A DNA stretch of 64,000 nt from Eudorina sp. 2006-703-Eu-15 (Eukaryota; Chlorophyta; Chlorophyceae; Chlamydomonadales; Volvocaceae): contig BDSI01000014.1 of NCBI GenBank assembly GCA_003117195.1, positions 310,001 through 374,000 on the forward strand. The letters run 5' to 3'. The notes under the pieces are model-generated. The model was not told the origin of the DNA. It made no database searches and saw only the letters and a list, made by a program, of their open reading frames with translations. Positions 49,654 through 61,144 of the stretch are shown here, in pieces. A program made the translations under genes and the position numbers. Numbering within the stretch: the first letter of the stretch is position 1; every line of letters starts with the position of its first letter.

Positions 49654-50355
49654 CAGATGCAGAAGGTGTTGAACAGCGAGTTGAGTGGTTGCTGTCCAAA
49701 CCTCTTCCCGAGGCTCAGATTGTGACGGCGATGAGGGAACGACTAATGAGCGGTTGGGAACATGTGCGCCTCGATGTCGAGCCAGACAATTACCCATCAG
49801 ACGGGAAACAGCCGGGGATCCATATGTCGAAGTACAAGCATTGGATGGGCCTGTCGTTTATGGGTGCGGCGGTCGTTATGTGGCAACCGCACGCTACAGT
49901 TTTTATCCCCCGTTCTGCGCACCGGAAGCTAATGCAATTCAGGCTTTGTTGTTGGGCACTTGAGTCTAACAGGGCGCGGAGGGGTAGGCACCATGTCCCT
50001 AGAGGACAACGGGTCTGCCGTTGCTGCCGCTCTGAAGACCAGATTGAAGATGAGAAGCATGTTCTACTCGACTGCCCGGCTTACGATGCAATACGCGCTG
50101 AGGAAGGGTTTCACCGCCCTAATACGATGAGGGAGGCGATTGCCTGGGATCCGGCTCGTTTGGCAAAGATGTTGGAGCGCATGTGGGCTCACCGTAATTC
50201 TATCGTGCCCTTTGGGCGCTAGTCTCGTCGACTCCTGTTAATGCGGTATTGCAAACCAGTGCTTTTGGGCGTTTTGTTTGCCCTTGGGCCTCCGGCTCGT
50301 ATGGGTATGTGCAGGTATGGGGTTAGGCACCCCCAACCATGTAACACAACAACAA
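49654..50355 (+). mobile_element. 5'-truncated LINE (non-LTR retrotransposon) 3' end, copy 1
   Basis: A 702-bp insert flanked by CAGCTG at 49648-49653 and 50356-50361, against a single CAGCTG in units without it. It contains the last 188 codons of a LINE ORF, then a 3' UTR of about 130 bp with a TGGGG/CCCCA hairpin and a terminal (ACA/CAA) tail. Those features, with 5' truncation, are standard for target-primed reverse transcription. It lies in the same orientation as the tRNA and ends 9 bp before it. Confidence 0.85.
49656..50222 (+). pseudogene. LINE ORF2 C-terminal fragment (zinc knuckle)
   Basis: About 188 residues, from ADAEGVEQRVEW to the stop TAG at 50220-50222. At 50016-50075 it has C-x2-C-x10-H-x4-C with an acidic run before the His (EDEKH) and a following CPAYDAIR. 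That pattern is the C-terminal zinc knuckle downstream of reverse transcriptase in many plant and algal LINEs. The reverse transcriptase and endonuclease domains are absent, so the fragment cannot mobilise itself. The frame is open into the upstream satellite by chance (to 49299), giving an apparent 307-residue fusion that I do not regard as a gene. Confidence 0.75.
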
Positions 50356-50364
50356 CAGCTGTCC

Positions 50365-50436
50365 GGGGTATTAGCTCAGTGGTAGATCGCGCGCTTCGCA
50401 TGCGTGAGGTCATCGGATCGATCCCGATATGCTCCA
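50365..50436 (+). tRNA. tRNA-Ala (CGC), D-stem mismatch
   Basis: D-stem 3' side is GATC instead of GAGC, so C11 faces U24. The gene starts 3 bp after the right target duplication of the LINE fragment. Confidence 0.58.
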
Positions 50437-51085
50437 ACGGTCTCTTGCCTCTGCACAGTGTGCCATGTGCACACACTCGAGGGGCGGTATGGACGGCATG
50501 ACACAAGTATTCTACCTGATACACAGGAAGCTTAGGTCCACTGGGGCCCGAGATGTCAATGACAGATGAGAGCCCTTCCCAGTGAGTCGCTCACTGGGCT
50601 GATGGATGACATAAGTGGAACCGACAGTGTCAATATGCTGGCTTAGCCAGTCGCCGGCAATATTCACATATTACCCGCCGCTCCACGGCATGTGGGTTCG
50701 TCCGGATGCGTTCGAGGGTTCACCCTCCGCCGGCTTTCCCTTGCCCGCCTCGTGGCCGCCTGCCCCCGCACAGCTATAGCCACAGCTACAGCCACAGCTA
50801 CAGCCACAGCTACAGCCACAGCTACAGCTACCACTGAAAATCCCCGGGAGCCACAGCTAAAGCCACCACTGCAAAACACTGAGAACAGTGGCTGTTGCGC
50901 ACCCTGGCTGCAGTACACGATGTACGCCAGTATGGGCACCGTACACGCACATGGCACCTGCAGAAGCTGGGTCGGCGATGGCGGTGTGACACGTGAGGCC
51001 TTGGACAACTGCAGTTGCGGCATGCGGTCGGTGACATCTGCAAGTTCGTATTTTACCGTACCCCCGATCGTACCCCCATACAATG

Positions 51086-51500
51086 AATGAATGAATGTTA
51101 CAGCGGACCCCAACGGGATCATCGGTGTATACCAGAGCAAGCCCCAGTAGGCCCACCGCCAAGGCGGCAGGTCACCTCCACACCACAACGCCGCACCCAA
51201 AGAAAACACACCGGGCGATAACCCCAACCAGTCAGACACCGAAGCAAGCAGAGGCGCGCAGCGGGGCAACACTACCAAAGGGATAGGCACAGCAGCGGGC
51301 ATAATCCCCAGAAGTGTATAAAGCCAAGCACAGGGGAGGTCGCCCACACAGGCACCCCATTACCCAGCTACCACCACCTCTGAGGCACCCAACGCAGCAC
51401 CCTCTCGAGGTCTTGGAAGGCCCACGCCTGGCTCGTGACACTGCCCAGCGACCGCTAGTGTGGTAACCCGCATCAAAAGAAATAACTTGGCCAAAACAAA
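51086..51500 (-). mobile_element. 416-bp retroelement copy 4
   Basis: Duplications at 51075-51085 and 51501-51511. One C is missing in GTAGGCCCACC. Confidence 0.8.
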
Positions 51501-51909
51501 CCCATACAATGCCGTACCTCAGCCACACCATGCTCTCGTACCATACCCTAAACCGTGCCTAGGAATCCGTCAGCGTTACTAGTTCAGTCACAGCAGCAGG
51601 GCAGCCCCCGGACTCACCCAGATGCTGTACTGTCGTACCAGACACAGGTTGGAAAGAAGTTGACTCGCGGCAGCCCCAAGATGGACATGGTGTTGAGCGA
51701 CAGCTGCGGAGATGTTCCTGGCGGTTGGTTTGTGTTGGGCGGGGCCATGGAGGAGAATGAACCCCGATTATTACCCAGCTTCCCACACAGGTGTGAAGGC
51801 AGGGCCCTCTTCATAGGACCGCCCCTGGACCTGTGCTTCCCGCGCTTCTTCCCTTGCCGCGGGGTCGGTTGTGGGCGGCCCGTGGACTTTTGGTGCTTCT
51901 GGTCAGCTG

Positions 51910-52611
51910 CAGATGCAGAAGGTGTTGAACAGCGAGTTGAGTGGTTGCTGTCCAAACCTCTTCCCGAGGCTCAGATTGTGACGGCGATGAGGGAACGACT
52001 AATGAGCGGTTGGGAACATGTGCGCCTCGATGTCGAGCCAGACAATTACCCATCAGACGGGAAACAGCCGGGGATCCATATGTCGAAGTACAAGCATTGG
52101 ATGGGCCTGTCGTTTATGGGTGCGGCGGTCGTTATGTGGCAACCGCACGCTACAGTTTTTATCCCCCGTTCTGCGCACCGGAAGCTAATGCAATTCAGGC
52201 TTTGTTGTTGGGCACTTGAGTCTAACAGGGCGCGGAGGGGTAGGCACCATGTCCCTAGAGGACAACGGGTCTGCCGTTGCTGCCGCTCTGAAGACCAGAT
52301 TGAAGATGAGAAGCATGTTCTACTCGACTGCCCGGCTTACGATGCAATACGCGCTGAGGAAGGGTTTCACCGCCCTAATACGATGAGGGAGGCGATTGCC
52401 TGGGATCCGGCTCGTTTGGCAAAGATGTTGGAGCGCATGTGGGCTCACCGTAATTCTATCGTGCCCTTTGGGCGCTAGTCTCGTCGACTCCTGTTAATGC
52501 GGTATTGCAAACCAGTGCTTTTGGGCGTTTTGTTTGCCCTTGGGCCTCCGGCTCGTATGGGTATGTGCAGGTATGGGGTTAGGCACCCCCAACCATGTAA
52601 CACAACAACAA
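51910..52611 (+). mobile_element. 5'-truncated LINE 3' end, copy 2
   Basis: CAGCTG duplications at 51904-51909 and 52612-52617. Same 5' truncation point as copy 1, so it was copied with the 2256-bp unit. Confidence 0.85.
51912..52478 (+). pseudogene. LINE ORF2 C-terminal fragment, copy 2
   Basis: Same open frame, zinc-knuckle pattern and stop as copy 1, with no differences noticed in the protein. Confidence 0.75.
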
Positions 52612-52620
52612 CAGCTGTCC

Positions 52621-52692
52621 GGGGTATTAGCTCAGTGGTAGATCGCGCGCTTCGCATGCGTGAGGTCATCGGATCGATCCCGATATGCTCCA
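52621..52692 (+). tRNA. tRNA-Ala (CGC), D-stem mismatch
   Basis: Same GATC D-stem change and LINE adjacency as the copy at 50365. Confidence 0.58.
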
Positions 52693-53341
52693 ACGGTCTC
52701 TTGCCTCTGCACAGTGTGCCATGTGCACACACTCGAGGGGCGGTATGGACGGCATGACACAAGTATTCTACCTGATACACAGGAAGCTTAGGTCCACTGG
52801 GGCCCGAGATGTCAATGACAGATGAGAGCCCTTCCCAGTGAGTCGCTCACTGGGCTGATGGATGACATAAGTGGAACCGACAGTGTCAATATGCTGGCTT
52901 AGCCAGTCGCCGGCAATATTCACATATTACCCGCCGCTCCACGGCATGTGGGTTCGTCCGGATGCGTTCGAGGGTTCACCCTCCGCCGGCTTTCCCTTGC
53001 CCGCCTCGTGGCCGCCTGCCCCCGCACAGCTATAGCCACAGCTACAGCCACAGCTACAGCCACAGCTACAGCCACAGCTACAGCTACCACTGAAAATCCC
53101 CGGGAGCCACAGCTAAAGCCACCACTGCAAAACACTGAGAACAGTGGCTGTTGCGCACCCTGGCTGCAGTACACGATGTACGCCAGTATGGGCACCGTAC
53201 ACGCACATGGCACCTGCAGAAGCTGGGTCGGCGATGGCGGTGTGACACGTGAGGCCTTGGACAACTGCAGTTGCGGCATGCGGTCGGTGACATCTGCAAG
53301 TTCGTATTTTACCGTACCCCCGATCGTACCCCCATACAATG

Positions 53342-53757
53342 AATGAATGAATGTTACAGCGGACCCCAACGGGATCATCGGTGTATACCAGAGCAAGCCC
53401 CAGTAGGCCCCACCGCCAAGGCGGCAGGTCACCTCCACACCACAACGCCGCACCCAAAGAAAACACACCGGGCGATAACCCCAACCAGTCAGACACCGAA
53501 GCAAGCAGAGGCGCGCAGCGGGGCAACACTACCAAAGGGATAGGCACAGCAGCGGGCATAATCCCCAGAAGTGTATAAAGCCAAGCACAGGGGAGGTCGC
53601 CCACACAGGCACCCCATTACCCAGCTACCACCACCTCTGAGGCACCCAACGCAGCACCCTCTCGAGGTCTTGGAAGGCCCACGCCTGGCTCGTGACACTG
53701 CCCAGCGACCGCTAGTGTGGTAACCCGCATCAAAAGAAATAACTTGGCCAAAACAAA
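53342..53757 (-). mobile_element. 416-bp retroelement copy 5
   Basis: Duplications at 53331-53341 and 53758-53768. Carries GTGTGGTAACCC and CATCAAAAG, as do copies 3, 4 and 8. Confidence 0.8.
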
Positions 53758-54165
53758 CCCATACAATGCCGTACCTCAGCCACACCATGCTCTCGTACCA
53801 TACCCTAAACCGTGCCTAGGAATCCGTCAGCGTTACTAGTTCAGTCACAGCAGCAGGGCAGCCCCGGACTCACCCAGATGCTGTACTGTCGTACCAGACA
53901 CAGGTTGGAAAGAAGTTGACTCGCGGCAGCCCCAAGATGGACATGGTGTTGAGCGACAGCTGCGGAGATGTTCCTGGCGGTTGGTTTGTGTTGGGCGGGG
54001 CCATGGAGGAGAATGAACCCCGATTATTACCCAGCTTCCCACACAGGTGTGAAGGCAGGGCCCTCTTCATAGGACCGCCCCTGGACCTGTGCTTCCCGCG
54101 CTTCTTCCCTTGCCGCGGGGTCGGTTGTGGGCGGCCCGTGGACTTTTGGTGCTTCTGGTCAGCTG

Positions 54166-54867
54166 CAGATGCAGAAGGTGTTGAACAGCGAGTTGAGTGG
54201 TTGCTGTCCAAACCTCTTCCCGAGGCTCAGATTGTGACGGCGATGAGGGAACGACTAATGAGCGGTTGGGAACATGTGCGCCTCGATGTCGAGCCAGACA
54301 ATTACCCATCAGACGGGAAACAGCCGGGGATCCATATGTCGAAGTACAAGCATTGGATGGGCCTGTCGTTTATGGGTGCGGCGGTCGTTATGTGGCAACC
54401 GCACGCTACAGTTTTTATCCCCCGTTCTGCGCACCGGAAGCTAATGCAATTCAGGCTTTGTTGTTGGGCACTTGAGTCTAACAGGGCGCGGAGGGGTAGG
54501 CACCATGTCCCTAGAGGACAACGGGTCTGCCGTTGCTGCCGCTCTGAAGACCAGATTGAAGATGAGAAGCATGTTCTACTCGACTGCCCGGCTTACGATG
54601 CAATACGCGCTGAGGAAGGGTTTCACCGCCCTAATACGATGAGGGAGGCGATTGCCTGGGATCCGGCTCGTTTGGCAAAGATGTTGGAGCGCATGTGGGC
54701 TCACCGTAATTCTATCGTGCCCTTTGGGCGCTAGTCTCGTCGACTCCTGTTAATGCGGTATTGCAAACCAGTGCTTTTGGGCGTTTTGTTTGCCCTTGGG
54801 CCTCCGGCTCGTATGGGTATGTGCAGGTATGGGGTTAGGCACCCCCAACCATGTAACACAACAACAA
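54166..54867 (+). mobile_element. 5'-truncated LINE 3' end, copy 3
   Basis: CAGCTG duplications at 54160-54165 and 54868-54873. The following tRNA has a normal D-stem, unlike those after copies 1 and 2. Confidence 0.85.
54168..54734 (+). pseudogene. LINE ORF2 C-terminal fragment, copy 3
   Basis: Intact fragment frame with the zinc knuckle. A one-base loss in the upstream satellite (CAGCCCCGGAC) shortens the accidental upstream fusion frame, confirming that the fusion is not maintained. Confidence 0.75.
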
Positions 54868-54876
54868 CAGCTGTCC

Positions 54877-54948
54877 GGGGTATTAGCTCAGTGGTAGAGC
54901 GCGCGCTTCGCATGCGTGAGGTCATCGGATCGATCCCGATATGCTCCA
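54877..54948 (+). tRNA. tRNA-Ala (CGC)
   Basis: Also adjacent to a LINE fragment, but with the normal GAGC D-stem. Confidence 0.75.
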
Positions 54949-55597
54949 ACGGTCTCTTGCCTCTGCACAGTGTGCCATGTGCACACACTCGAGGGGCGGT
55001 ATGGACGGCATGACACAAATATTCTACCTGATACACAGGAAGCTTAGGTCCACTGGGGCCCGAGATGTCAATGACAGATGAGAGCCCTTCCCAGTGAGTC
55101 GCTCATTGGGCTGATGGATGACATAAGTGGAACCGACAGTGTCAATATGCTGGCTTAGCCAGTCGCCGGCAATATTCACATATTACCCGCCGCTCCACGG
55201 CATGTGGGTTCGTCCGGATGCGTTCGAGGGTTCACCCTCCGCCGGCTTTCCCTTGCCCGCCTCGTGGCCGCCTGCCCCCGCACAGCTATAGCCACAGCTA
55301 CAGCCACAGCTACAGCCACAGCTACAGCCTCACCTACAGCTACCACTGAAAATCCCCGGGAGCCACAGCTAAAGCCACCACTGCAAAACACTGAGAACAG
55401 TGGCTGTTGCGCACCCTGGCTGCAGTACACGATGTACGCCAGTATGGGCAACGTACACGCACACGGCACCTGCAGAAGCTGGGTCGGCGATGGCGGTGTG
55501 ACACGTGAGGCCTTGGACAACTGCAGTTGCGGCATGCGGTCGGTGACATCTGCAAGTTCGTATTTTACCGTACCCCCGATCGTACCCCCATACAATG

Positions 55598-56013
55598 AAT
55601 GAATGAATGTTACAGCGGACCCCAACGGGATCATCGGTGTATACCAGAGCAAGCCCCAGTAGGCCCCACCGCCAAGGCGGCAGGTCACCTCCACACCACA
55701 ACGCCGCACCCAAAGAAAACACACCGGGCCATAACCCCAACCAGTCAGACACCGAAGCAAGCAGAGGCGCGCAGCGGGGCAACACTACCAAAGGGATAGG
55801 CACAGCAGCGGGCATAATCCCCAGAAGTGTATAAAGCCAAGCACAGGGGAGGTCGCCCACACAGGCACCCCATTACCCAGCTACCACCACCTCTGAGGCA
55901 CCCAACGCAGCACCCTCTCGAGGTCTTGGAAGGCCCACGCCTGGCTCGTGACACTGCCCAGCGACCGCTAGTGGGGTAACCCGCATCATAAGAAATAACT
56001 TGGCCAAAACAAA
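55598..56013 (-). mobile_element. 416-bp retroelement copy 6
   Basis: Duplications at 55587-55597 and 56014-56024. Has the CATCATAAG form shared with copies 1, 2 and 7. Confidence 0.8.
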
Positions 56014-56425
56014 CCCATACAATGCCGTACCTCAGCCACACCATGCTCTCGTACCGTACCCGAAACCGTGCCTAGGAATCCGTCAGCGTTACTAGTTCAG
56101 TCACAGCAGCAGGGCAGCCCCCGGACTCACCCAGATGCTGTACTGTCGTACCAGACACAGGTTGGAAAGAAGTTGACTCGCGGCAGCCCCAAGATGGACA
56201 TGGTGTTGAGCGACAGCTGCGGAGATGTTCCTTGCGGTTGGTTTGTGTTGGGCGGGGCCATGGAGGAGAATGAACCCCGATTATTACCCAGCTTCCCACA
56301 CAGGTGTGAAGGCAGGGCCCTCTTCATAGGACCGCCCCTGGACCTGTGCTTCCCGCGCTTCTTCCCTTGCCGCGGGGTCGGTTGTGGGCGGCCCGTGGAC
56401 TTTTGATGCTTCTGGTCAGCTGTCC

Positions 56426-56497
56426 GGGGTATTAGCTCAGTGGTGGAGCGCGCGCTTCGCATGCGTGAGGTCATCGGATCGATCCCGATATGCTCCA
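56426..56497 (+). tRNA. tRNA-Ala (CGC), D-loop variant
   Basis: D-loop A21 is replaced by G (AGTGGTG). Downstream, GCTTTTGCAC creates a T4 run 14 bp after the gene, a possible pol III terminator. Confidence 0.65.
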
Positions 56498-57146
56498 ACG
56501 GTCTCTTGCTTTTGCACAGTGTGCCATGTGCACACACTCGAGGGGCGGTATGGACGGCATGACACAAGTATTCTACCTGATACACAGGAAGCTTAGGTCC
56601 ACTGGGGCCCGAGATGTCAATGACAGATGAGAGCCCTTCCCAGTGAGTCGCTCATTGGGCTGATGGATGACATAAGTGGAACCGACAGTGTCAATATGCT
56701 GGCTTAGCCAGTCGCCGGCAATATTCACATATTACCCGCCGCTCCACGGCATGTGGGTTCGTCCGGATGCGTTCGAGGGTTCACCCTCCGCCGGCTTTCC
56801 CTTGCCCGCCTCGTGGCCGCCTGCCCCCGCACAGCTATAGCCACAGCTACAGCCACAGCTACAGCCACAGCTACAGCCACAGCTACAGCTACCACTGAAA
56901 ATCCCCGGGAGCCACAGCTAAAGCCACCACTGCAAAACACTGAGAACAGTGGCTGTTGCGCACCCTGGCTGCAGTACACGATGTACGCCAGTATGGGCAA
57001 CGTACACGCACACGGCACCTGCAGAAGCTGGGTCGGCGATGGCGGTGTGACACGTGAGGCCTTGGACAACTGCAGTTGCGGCATGCGGTCGGTGACATCT
57101 GCAAGTTCGTATTTTACCGTACCCCCGATCGTACCCCCATACAATG

Positions 57147-57562
57147 AATGAATGAATGTTACAGCGGACCCCAACGGGATCATCGGTGTATACCAGAGCA
57201 AGCCCCAGTAGGCCCCACCGCCAAGGCGGCAGGTCACCTCCACACCACAACGCCGCACCCAAAGAAAACACACCGGGCCATAACCCCAACCAGTCAGACA
57301 CCGAAGCAAGCAGAGGCGCGCAGCGGGGCAACACTACCAAAGGGATAGGCACAGCAGCGGGCATAATCCCCAGAAGTGTGTAAAGCCAAGCACAGGGGAG
57401 GTCGCCCACACAGGCACCCCATTACCCAGCTACCACCACCTCTGAGGCACCCAACGCAGCACCCTCTCGAGGTCTTGGAAGGCCCACGCCTGGCTCGTGA
57501 CACTGCCCAGCGACCGCTAGTGGGGTAACCCGCATCATAAGAAATAACTTGGCCAAAACAAA
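57147..57562 (-). mobile_element. 416-bp retroelement copy 7
   Basis: Duplications at 57136-57146 and 57563-57573. Private change AGTGTGTAAAGCC. Confidence 0.8.
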
Positions 57563-57974
57563 CCCATACAATGCCGTACCTCAGCCACACCATGCTCTCG
57601 TACCGTACCCTAAACCGTGCCTAGGAATCCGTCAGCGTTACTAGTTCAGTCACAGCAGCAGGGCAGCCCCCGGACTCACCCAGATGCTGTACTGTCGTAC
57701 CAGACACAGGTTGGAAAGAAGTTGACTCGCGGCAGCCCCAAGATGGACATGGTGTTGAGCGACAGCTGCGGAGATGTTCCTTGCGGTTGGTTTGTGTTGG
57801 GCGGGGCCATGGAGGAGAATGAACCCCGATTATTACCCAGCTTCCCACACAGGTGTGAAGGCAGGGCCCTCTTCATAGGACCGCCCCTGGACCTGTGCTT
57901 CCCGCGCTTCTTCCCTTGCCGCGGGGTCGGTTGTGGGCGGCCCGTGGACTTTTGATGCTTCTGGTCAGCTGTCC

Positions 57975-58046
57975 GGGGTATTAGCTCAGTGGTAGAGCGC
58001 GCGCTTCGCATGCGTGAGGTCATCGGATCGATCCCGATATGCTCCA
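57975..58046 (+). tRNA. tRNA-Ala (CGC), with nearby T4
   Basis: Consensus gene plus the TTTT run 14 bp downstream. Confidence 0.77.
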
Positions 58047-58695
58047 ACGGTCTCTTGCTTTTGCACAGTGTGCCATGTGCACACACTCGAGGGGCGGTAT
58101 GGACGGCATGACACAAGTATTCTACCTGATACACAGGAAGCTTAGGTCCACTGGGGCCCGAGATGTCAATGACAGATGAGAGCCCTTCCCAGTGAGTCGC
58201 TCATTGGGCTGATGGATGACATAAGTGGAACCGACAGTGTCAATATGCTGGCTTAGCCAGTCGCCGGCAATATTCACATATTACCCGCCGCTCCACGGCA
58301 TGTGGGTTCGTCCGGATGCGTTCGAGGGTTCACCCTCCGCCGGCTTTCCCTTGCCCGCCTCGTGGCCGCCTGCCCCCGCACAGCTATAGCCACAGCTACA
58401 GCCACAGCTACAGCCACAGCTACAGCCTCACCTACAGCTACCACTGAAAATCCCCGGGAGCCACAGCTAAAGCCACCACTGCAAAACACTGAGAACAGTG
58501 GCTGTTGCGCACCCTGGCTGCAGTACACGATGTACGCCAGTATGGGCAACGTACACGCACACGGCACCTGCAGAAGCTGGGTCGGCGATGGCGGTGTGAC
58601 ACGTGAGGCCTTGGACAACTGCAGTTGCGGCATGCGGTCGGTGACATCTGCAAGTTCGTATTTTACCGTACCCCCGATCGTACCCCCATACAATG

Positions 58696-59111
58696 AATGA
58701 ATGAATGTTACAGCGGACCCCAACGGGATCATCGGTGTATACCAGAGCAAGCCCCAGTAGGCCCCACCGCCAAGGCGGCAGGTCACCTCCACACCACAAC
58801 GCCGCACCCAAAGAAAACACACCGGGCGATAACCCCAACCAGTCAGACACCGAAGCAAGCAGAGGCGCGCAGCGGGGCAACACTACCAAAGGGATAGGCA
58901 CAGCAGCGGGCATAATCCCCAGAAGTGTATAAAGCCAAGCACAGGGGAGGTCGCCCACACAGGCACCCCATTACCCAGCTACCACCACCTCTGAGGCACC
59001 CAACGCAGCACCCTCTCGAGGTCTTGGAAGGCCCACGCCTGGCTCGTGACACTGCCCAGCGACCGCTAGTGTGGTAACCCGCATCAAAAGAAATAACTTG
59101 GCCAAAACAAA
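58696..59111 (-). mobile_element. 416-bp retroelement copy 8
   Basis: Duplications at 58685-58695 and 59112-59122. Resembles copies 3-5 of the LINE-bearing units although this unit has no LINE. Confidence 0.8.
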
Positions 59112-59523
59112 CCCATACAATGCCGTACCTCAGCCACACCATGCTCTCGTACCATACCCTAAACCGTGCCTAGGAATCCGTCAGCGTTACTAGTTCAGTC
59201 ACAGCAGCAGGGCAGCCCCCGGACTCACCCAGATGCTGTACTGTCGTACCAGACACAGGTTGGAAAGAAGTTGACTCGCGGCAGCCCCAAGATGGACATG
59301 GTGTTGAGCGACAGCTGCGGAGATGTTCCTGGCGGTTGGTTTGTGTTGGGCGGGGCCATGGAGGAGAATGAACCCCGATTATTACCCAGCTTCCCACACA
59401 GGTGTGAAGGCAGGGCCCTCTTCATAGGACCGCCCCTGGACCTGTGCTTCCCGCGCTTCTTCCCTTGCCGCGGGGTCGGTTGTGGGCGGCCCGTGGACTT
59501 TTGGTGCTTCTGGTCAGCTGTCC

Positions 59524-59595
59524 GGGGTATTAGCTCAGTGGTAGAGCGCGCGCTTCGCATGCGTGAGGTCATCGGATCGATCCCGATATGCTCCA
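59524..59595 (+). tRNA. tRNA-Ala (CGC), with nearby T4
   Basis: Consensus gene plus T4. The upstream flank has the TTTTGGTGCTTC base that is otherwise linked to LINE-bearing units. Confidence 0.77.
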
Positions 59596-60244
59596 ACGGT
59601 CTCTTGCTTTTGCACAGTGTGCCATGTGCACACACTCGAGGGGCGGTATGGACGGCATGACACAAGTATTCTACCTGATACACAGGAAGCTTAGGTCCAC
59701 TGGGGCCCGAGATGTCAATGACAGATGAGAGCCCTTCCCAGTGAGTCGCTCATTGGGCTGATGGATGACATAAGTGGAACCGACAGTGTCAATATGCTGG
59801 CTTAGCCAGTCGCCGGCAATATTCACATATTACCCGCCGCTCCACGGCATGTGGGTTCGTCCGGATGCGTTCGAGGGTTCACCCTCCGCCGGCTTTCCCT
59901 TGCCCGCCTCGTGGCCGCCTGCCCCCGCACAGCTATAGCCACAGCTACAGCCACAGCTACAGCCACAGCTACAGCCTCACCTACAGCTACCACTGAAAAT
60001 CCCCGGGAGCCACAGCTAAAGCCACCACTGCAAAACACTGAGAACAGTGGCTGTTGCGCACCCTGGCTGCAGTACACGATGTACGCCAGTATGGGCAACG
60101 TACACGCACACGGCACCTGCAGAAGCTGGGTCGGCGATGGCGGTGTGACACGTGAGGCCTTGGACAACTGCAGTTGCGGCATGCGGTCGGTGACATCTGC
60201 AAGTTCGTATTTTACCGTACCCCCGATCGTACCCCCATACAATG

Positions 60245-60660
60245 AATGAATGAATGTTACAGCGGACCCCAACGGGATCATCGGTGTATACCAGAGCAAG
60301 CCCCAGTAGGCCCCACCGCCAAGGCGGCAGGTCACCTCCACACCACAACGCCGCACCCAAAGAAAACACACCGGGCCATAACCCCAACCAGTCAGACACC
60401 GAAGCAAGCAGAGGCGCGCAGCGGGGCAACACTACCAAAGGGATAGGCACAGCAGCGGGCATAATCCCCAGAAGTGTATAAAGCCAAGCACAGGGGAGGT
60501 CGCCCACACAGGCACCCCATTACCCAGCTACCACCACCTCTGAGGCACCCAACGCAGCACCCTCTCGAGGTCTTGGAAGGCCCACGCCTGGCTCGTGACA
60601 CTGCCCAGCGACCGCTAGTGGGGTAACCCGCATCAAAAGAAATAACTTGGCCAAAACAAA
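60245..60660 (-). mobile_element. 416-bp retroelement copy 9
   Basis: Duplications at 60234-60244 and 60661-60671. Mixed markers (GGGGTAACCC with CATCAAAAG) suggest recombination between the two subtypes. Confidence 0.8.
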
Positions 60661-61072
60661 CCCATACAATGCCGTACCTCAGCCACACCATGCTCTCGTA
60701 CCATACCCTAAACCGTGCCTAGGAATCCGTCAGCGTTACTAGTTCAGTCACAGCAGCAGGGCAGCCCCCGGACTCACCCAGATGCTGTACTGTCGTACCA
60801 GACACAGGTTGGAAAGAAGTTGACTCGCGGCAGCCCCAAGATGGACATGGTGTTGAGCGACAGCTGCGGAGATGTTCCTGGCGGTTGGTTTGTGTTGGGC
60901 GGGGCCATGGAGGAGAATGAACCCCGATTATTACCCAGCTTCCCACACAGGTGTGAAGGCAGGGCCCTCTTCATAGGACCGCCCCTGGACCTGTGCTTCC
61001 CGCGCTTCTTCCCTTGCCGCGGGGTCGGTTGTGGGCGGCCCGTGGACTTTTGATGCTTCTGGTCAGCTGTCC

Positions 61073-61144
61073 GGGGTATTAGCTCAGTGGTAGAGCGCGC
61101 GCTTCGCATGCGTGAGGTCATCGGATCGATCCCGATATGCTCCA
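61073..61144 (+). tRNA. tRNA-Ala (CGC)
   Basis: Consensus gene, last complete tRNA in the window. It lacks the T4 of the preceding three copies. Confidence 0.75.

Larger units (their letters stand above)
48109..54876 (+). repeat. Sub-block 4: three 2256-bp units with two insertions each
   Basis: tRNA starts at 48109, 50365, 52621 and 54877 are spaced exactly 2256 bp. Each unit holds the minus-strand 416-bp element in its body and the plus-strand 702-bp LINE 3' fragment just before the next tRNA. All three share an 11-bp deletion (TCCACGCTGCG missing after GGACC, seen at 49571-49580 in the first). Confidence 0.95.
54877..61072 (+). repeat. Sub-block 5: four 1549-bp units with one insertion each
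   Basis: tRNA starts at 54877, 56426, 57975, 59524 and 61073 are spaced exactly 1549 bp. The minus-strand 416-bp element and the same 11-bp deletion are present, and the LINE fragment is absent. The GTGAGTCGCTCATTGGG variant of the unit hairpin begins four of these units. Confidence 0.95.

Noticed and set aside
49299..50222. 307-residue protein fused to the LINE C-terminus
   Set aside because: The upstream 119 residues are satellite sequence in accidental frame. The fusion frame is shortened by one base loss in the third copy.
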